The notes beneath the pieces were generated by a model that was not told the DNA's origin, did no database searches, and saw nothing but the letters and a program-made list of their open reading frames with translations. DNA of 7,828 nt from Betaproteobacteria bacterium (GTDB lineage Bacteria > Pseudomonadota > Gammaproteobacteria > Burkholderiales > SG8-39): the NCBI GenBank assembly GCA_019245555.1, contig JAFARH010000022.1, positions 1 to 7,828 on the forward strand, given 5' to 3'. The position numbers were made by a program, and so were the translations under genes. Shown one piece after another: positions 4,807 to 7,828 of this stretch (the first letter of the stretch is position 1; each line of letters opens with the position of its first letter).

Positions 4807-5883
4807 ATGATCCACCGCAAGATGTCCTCCATGGACCATCAAATGCCAATCGAAAACGAGCTCGCGCCGTTGCGTCGGAGTCGACGCGAAGCGATCCGCT
4901 GGCTAGGCGCCGGCCTCGGGGTAGTTGCATCTCGCGGTCTGCTCTCCGCTTCGGCGACCCCCAAGGGCCCCATCGTCCGCACGATCCTCGAAGATATTCC
5001 GCCAGATCGCCTGACGGGTATGACGCTCTTCCATGAGCACCTGTCGATGTCCAGTGGCGATGGCAAGCCAATCTTCTACGACGACATCGACCTCATGGTC
5101 GACGAAGTAAGAGCGTGTGCTGCCGACGGCGTCAGTTGCATCGTCGACGCAGGTGTGTCGGGCCTCGGCCGCAAGATTGCGGCGCTCCGTACAATCGCCC
5201 AGCGCTCCGGCATGTACATCGTCGCTGGCGGCGGGCTGCACGCTAAATCCGACTACCCGCAGGACGTCTTCCAGAAGACTGCGGATCAGGTTGCGGACGA
5301 CCTCGTCGCTCTGGCGAAGGCCGAACGATGGGGGATCATCGGCGAGATGGGTACGGGCACAGATCTGCCAATGGATCCCGAAGAACGCAAAGGGTTCAAG
5401 GCGGCCGCCAAGGCTCATACCCGCACCGGTTTGGCCATCATTACCCACGTCAGCGACGGCTGCGTCCAGTGCGCGCTCGACCAGGTCGATCTCCTGGAAG
5501 CGGAAGGCGTAAACCTGCAGCGAGCCGTCATCGGACACCTGAACGACATTACGGACGACCTGACCGCAGCGTCGATCGCGATCGCCAGACGCGGTGCAAA
5601 CCTCGGTTTCGACCATTCCGCCAGGCCGGATGACCCGCGCATCGACGAGTATGTGCGCACAATCCTCGCCGTCCTCGAGGCAGGCTACGAAGATCGGATC
5701 TTCTTGTCATCGGACTTCGCGAGCTCAAGACGCTTGCGAAAGAACGGCGGCCCCGGCATCGATATGACAGTCACCACGTTCGTGCCGCGTCTGCGCAAGG
5801 CCGGCGTCAACGACGCGGTGCTGCACCGGGTTCTTGTCGAGAATCCGCCGCGCCTGCTCGCATTCGTCCCGAAAGACACCTAG
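4807..5883 (+). CDS. Phosphotriesterase-family metal-dependent hydrolase, PHP type, Tat signal
   Basis: The 358-residue product belongs to the amidohydrolase-superfamily phosphotriesterase family (PF02126). Metal ligands are recognisable: HEH at 76-78 (H76, H78), the bridging Glu 180 in GEMG, H214 in THVS, H244 in GHLND and D303 in SSDF. A Glu rather than a carboxylated Lys as bridge, together with RRLRKNGGPG, TTFVPRLRKAG and LVENPPRLL, places it with E. coli PHP-like proteins rather than with true organophosphate hydrolases. The natural substrate is therefore open (lactone or phosphoester are possibilities). The N-terminus has SRREAIRWLGAGLGVV (25-40), a twin-arginine pattern with a hydrophobic stretch, so folded export to the periplasm is likely. 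Starts at 4807, 4822, 4831 and 4843 are all possible; none has a clear Shine-Dalgarno, and 4843 would give a more typical Tat leader. A GST gene follows 14 bp after the stop. Confidence 0.9.
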   Translation: MIHRKMSSMDHQMPIENELAPLRRSRREAIRWLGAGLGVVASRGLLSASATPKGPIVRTILEDIPPDRLTGMTLFHEHLSMSSGDGKPIFYDDIDLMVDEVRACAADGVSCIVDAGVSGLGRKIAALRTIAQRSGMYIVAGGGLHAKSDYPQDVFQKTADQVADDLVALAKAERWGIIGEMGTGTDLPMDPEERKGFKAAAKAHTRTGLAIITHVSDGCVQCALDQVDLLEAEGVNLQRAVIGHLNDITDDLTAASIAIARRGANLGFDHSARPDDPRIDEYVRTILAVLEAGYEDRIFLSSDFASSRRLRKNGGPGIDMTVTTFVPRLRKAGVNDAVLHRVLVENPPRLLAFVPKDT

Positions 5884-5897
5884 CTCGCAGTGTGCAG

Positions 5898-6632
5898 ATG
5901 AAGCTTTATACCGCCGATCTCAGCCCCTATTCCGCCCGCGTCCGCATGCAGATCTACGCCAAGGGCATTAAGGACATCATGTTCGAGCTGCCGGAGCATT
6001 GGGGCATGCCGAAATTCCGCGAACGATTTCCGATCGGTCGTGTTCCGGTCCTCGATATCGATGGCGACTTGATACCGGAATCCGCGGTGATTGCGGAATA
6101 TCTCGAAGAGATCTATCCCGAACCTTCGCTCCTGGGAACCACTCCGCGCAAGACCGCGCACATCCGCACGCTCGCCCGCCTTAGCGACATCTACATCATC
6201 ACCAACCTGTTCATGCTGGCTCGTCTGACCGGTGCCCTAGGTCGTAAGGTGCCTGCCGCCGCACGCGACAACAGTGTCACCGACCAGCTAGCCGGCGAAG
6301 TGGTGCGGAACCTCAAGGCGCTGGACAAATTCATCGGCACGGATGGCTTCGCCTGCTGCGGTCGAATCACGCTGGCAGATTGCGCGCTCGTGCCGGGACT
6401 CTTCATGGTCGAGACTATCCTGCCGCCCGTGGGCGTCGATTCGCCTATTCCGGCAATTGCGAATGTCGGTGCCTACTGGACCGCAATCCAGAAGAACGAA
6501 CACGCGGCCAGAGTGCTGATCGAACTTCGTCGCGGTCTCGAAGAGCGTCGTGAAATGATCCGCAGCGGGGCGGCTGAGAGGTTCAGGGCCGCGAGGGACG
6601 CGGCGCAGAAGGAGGCGGATGCGCAAAATTGA
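5898..6632 (+). CDS. Glutathione S-transferase family protein
   Basis: The 244-residue cytosolic protein starts at ATG 5898; a GTG two codons earlier is possible, and neither has a strong ribosome-binding site. The N-terminal thioredoxin-like domain (about 1-80) begins MKLYTADLSPYSARVR, with Ser 9 and Ser 12 in the position of the catalytic Ser/Cys of bacterial GSTs. It has the cis-proline in RVPVLDIDG (V49-P50) and the glutathione-binding ESAVIAEYLE at 61-70 (E61, S62). The C-terminal all-helical domain contains the N-capping motif ITLADCALVPGLF (Asp 161). The last 35 or so residues form a charged helical extension (LEERREMIRSGAAERF...). It probably conjugates or uses glutathione on an electrophile; the class (beta-, zeta- or maleylacetoacetate isomerase-like) is not resolved. 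The 14-bp gap after the hydrolase gene suggests co-transcription and perhaps a shared catabolic substrate, although the two proteins would act in different compartments. Confidence 0.88.
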   Translation: MKLYTADLSPYSARVRMQIYAKGIKDIMFELPEHWGMPKFRERFPIGRVPVLDIDGDLIPESAVIAEYLEEIYPEPSLLGTTPRKTAHIRTLARLSDIYIITNLFMLARLTGALGRKVPAAARDNSVTDQLAGEVVRNLKALDKFIGTDGFACCGRITLADCALVPGLFMVETILPPVGVDSPIPAIANVGAYWTAIQKNEHAARVLIELRRGLEERREMIRSGAAERFRAARDAAQKEADAQN

Positions 6633-6638
6633 TGGCTG

Positions 6639-7007
6639 TCATGCCGCTGGTTCGTGGCATACCACTTCGACGTTATGCCCATCGGGACCAATGACGAAAG
6701 CGGCGTAATAGTTCGCGTGGTATTGCGGGCGCAGGCCCGGCGCGCCGTTGTCCCGGCCGCCCGCGGCTAGGGCCGCGCGATAGAAGGCTTCGACTTGCTG
6801 CCGGTTGTCGGCGGCGAAGGCGAGGTGGAGATGCGCGGTCTCCTTCGTTCGCCGGATGCACAGGGAAGATTTGCTGTCCGGACGACACATCTCTACACCG
6901 AGCGGTCCTTCCGAAACGACGGCTACGCCGAGCGGTGCGAGCGCCGCGAGAAAGAACGCTTTGCTCGCGGCGTAGTCGCTCGCGCCGAACACGACATGGT
7001 CGAACAT
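6639..7007 (-). CDS. VOC superfamily (glyoxalase/bleomycin-resistance fold) protein
   Basis: The 122-residue protein has the two beta-alpha-beta-beta-beta repeats of the vicinal oxygen chelate fold. The first begins MFDHVVFGASDYAASKAFF, with the usual His 4 metal ligand. The second begins at about 57 with AHLHLAFAADNRQQVEAFYRAAL and ends with GPDGHNVEVVCHEP, where Glu 114 is in the ligand position; His 59 or His 61 may be the third ligand. A two-fold dimer is usual for this size. The reaction is not predictable: dioxygenase, isomerase, and antibiotic- or epoxide-modifying activities all occur in the family. The ATG overlaps the stop of the upstream PLP-enzyme gene as TGATG, so the two are translationally coupled. 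It converges with the GST gene with 6 bp between stops. Confidence 0.88.
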   Translation of the reverse strand: MFDHVVFGASDYAASKAFFLAALAPLGVAVVSEGPLGVEMCRPDSKSSLCIRRTKETAHLHLAFAADNRQQVEAFYRAALAAGGRDNGAPGLRPQYHANYYAAFVIGPDGHNVEVVCHEPAA

Positions 7008-7828
7008 CAGGCGAGCGCCTGGTCGATATCGGCGATGAGGTCATCGGCGTGCTCGACGCCGATCGAGAGGCGCACCAGGTCGGTGGGGCAAAGGGTGTCC
7101 GGTCCCTCGACGCTCGCGCGGTGCTCGGCGAGGCTTTCGACTGATCCCAACGAAGTGGCGCGCTTGAAGACGCGGAGCTTGGCCGTGAACGCCTTCGCCG
7201 CTTCTTCGCCCGCGCGGAGCCTGAGCGACATCATCGCGCCGAAGCCGCCGCGCATCTGGCGCGCCGCGACCTCGTGGTTCGGGTGGGTGCGCAGGCCCGG
7301 GTAAAGCACGTGCGAGAGCTTGGGATTCTTTTCGAATCGCGCAGCGATCGCCTGCGCATTGGCACACGCAGCGGCTACGCGCAGGTGCAGCGTGCGCATT
7401 CCGCGAAGGAGCAGCCACGCCTCGAAGGCGCCGAGGACTGCGCCGCCGCTGCCGCGGATGTAGCGCATCGCCTGCCAGCGCTCGTCGTCGCGTGCGGCGG
7501 CGAGCGCACCGGCGATGACATCGGAGTGGCCGTTGAGATATTTCGTCGCCGAATGCATCACGATGTCGGCGCCGAGCTCGATGGGGCGCGTCAATAGAGG
7601 CGTGGCCGAGGTGGAATCGACTGCTACGAACGCGCCGACCGAACGCGCGATCTCGCAGGCAGCGGCAATGTCCGTGATGTCCCACGTCGGGTTCGCCGGC
7701 GTCTCGATCCAGACGAGCTTGGGCTTGAGCGAGCGCGCCTTCGACCTGAGATCGTCGGTCGACGCGTTCTCGTAGAACTCCACCTTAAGCCCGCGCGGTG
7801 CGGCAAAGGCGAGCAGCCATTTGCGCAG
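7007..7828 (-). CDS. PLP-dependent Cys/Met metabolism enzyme (cystathionine gamma-synthase-like), 5' end outside window
   Basis: The frame is open to the last base, so only the C-terminal 273 residues of an enzyme usually near 390-400 are present. It is a fold-type I PLP enzyme of the Cys/Met metabolism family. Visible features are LVWIETPANPTWDITDI, the cofactor-binding Asp in VAVDSTSATP (residue 71 of the fragment), the Schiff-base Lys in SATKYLNGHSD (residue 96), GAVLGAFEAWLLLRGMRTL, and the C-terminal TSLGSVESLAEHRAS and VRLSIGVEHADDLIADI blocks. Family members include cystathionine gamma-synthase, cystathionine gamma- and beta-lyase, O-acyl-homoserine sulfhydrylase and methionine gamma-lyase. 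The visible motifs do not separate these reliably, so no symbol is given. It is cytoplasmic. Its TGA overlaps the ATG of the VOC gene by one base, indicating an operon. Confidence 0.9.
   Translation of the reverse strand: MRKWLLAFAAPRGLKVEFYENASTDDLRSKARSLKPKLVWIETPANPTWDITDIAAACEIARSVGAFVAVDSTSATPLLTRPIELGADIVMHSATKYLNGHSDVIAGALAAARDDERWQAMRYIRGSGGAVLGAFEAWLLLRGMRTLHLRVAAACANAQAIAARFEKNPKLSHVLYPGLRTHPNHEVAARQMRGGFGAMMSLRLRAGEEAAKAFTAKLRVFKRATSLGSVESLAEHRASVEGPDTLCPTDLVRLSIGVEHADDLIADIDQALA

Noticed and set aside
4903..5616. 237-residue minus-strand frame inside the hydrolase gene
   Set aside because: The plus strand encodes a complete phosphotriesterase-family protein with all metal ligands; the long antisense frame is a GC-codon artefact.

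Overview
The window is GC-rich DNA with dense coding on both strands. It comes from a Gram-negative bacterium, since it carries a lipobox lipoprotein and a Tat-type signal. It is most likely a proteobacterium. The IF-1-like fragment looks betaproteobacterial to me, while one intergenic motif resembles a repeat I associate with rhizobia, so I do not assign the class. There is no rRNA, no tRNA that I can recognise, no CRISPR array, no transposase and no prophage module.

Layout. (1) 91-883, plus strand: a small two-helix membrane protein, then a small lipoprotein with a glycine-rich segment. (2) 912-1223, minus: a small membrane protein resembling the PGPGW family, convergent with the lipoprotein gene. 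(3) About 1342-2409, plus: an AI-2E-family transporter, divergent from gene 2 across a 118-bp gap that holds a perfect 17-bp inverted repeat. Its frame has no ATG, GTG or TTG at the place where homology begins; an ATC sits there behind an AAGGAG ribosome-binding site. (4) 2413-3873, minus: a compact operon of two paralogous proteins of a family I do not recognise, a small membrane protein, and the 5' half of a translation initiation factor IF-1 gene. The genes are joined by ATGA and TTGA overlaps. The IF-1 homology stops abruptly a few bases from the transporter stop codon. (5) 4203-4427, minus: a 74-residue probable coiled-coil protein with a very good ribosome-binding site, between two gaps of 329 and 379 bp. 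(6) 4807-6632, plus: a Tat-exported phosphotriesterase-family hydrolase of the PHP type, then a glutathione S-transferase 14 bp downstream. (7) 6639-7828, minus: a PLP-dependent Cys/Met-metabolism enzyme (5' end outside the window) whose stop overlaps the start of a VOC/glyoxalase-fold protein (TGATG). This pair converges on the GST gene with 6 bp between.

The two right-hand gene pairs suggest xenobiotic or sulfur-compound metabolism (hydrolase plus GST; PLP lyase or transferase plus VOC protein), but no substrate can be read from the sequence. The least explained part is the minus-strand operon at 2413-3873: two tandem diverged copies of an unrecognised domain, translationally coupled to a membrane protein and ending in a broken IF-1 gene. 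This is the best candidate for something not yet described, although nothing in it proves a defence or signalling role.
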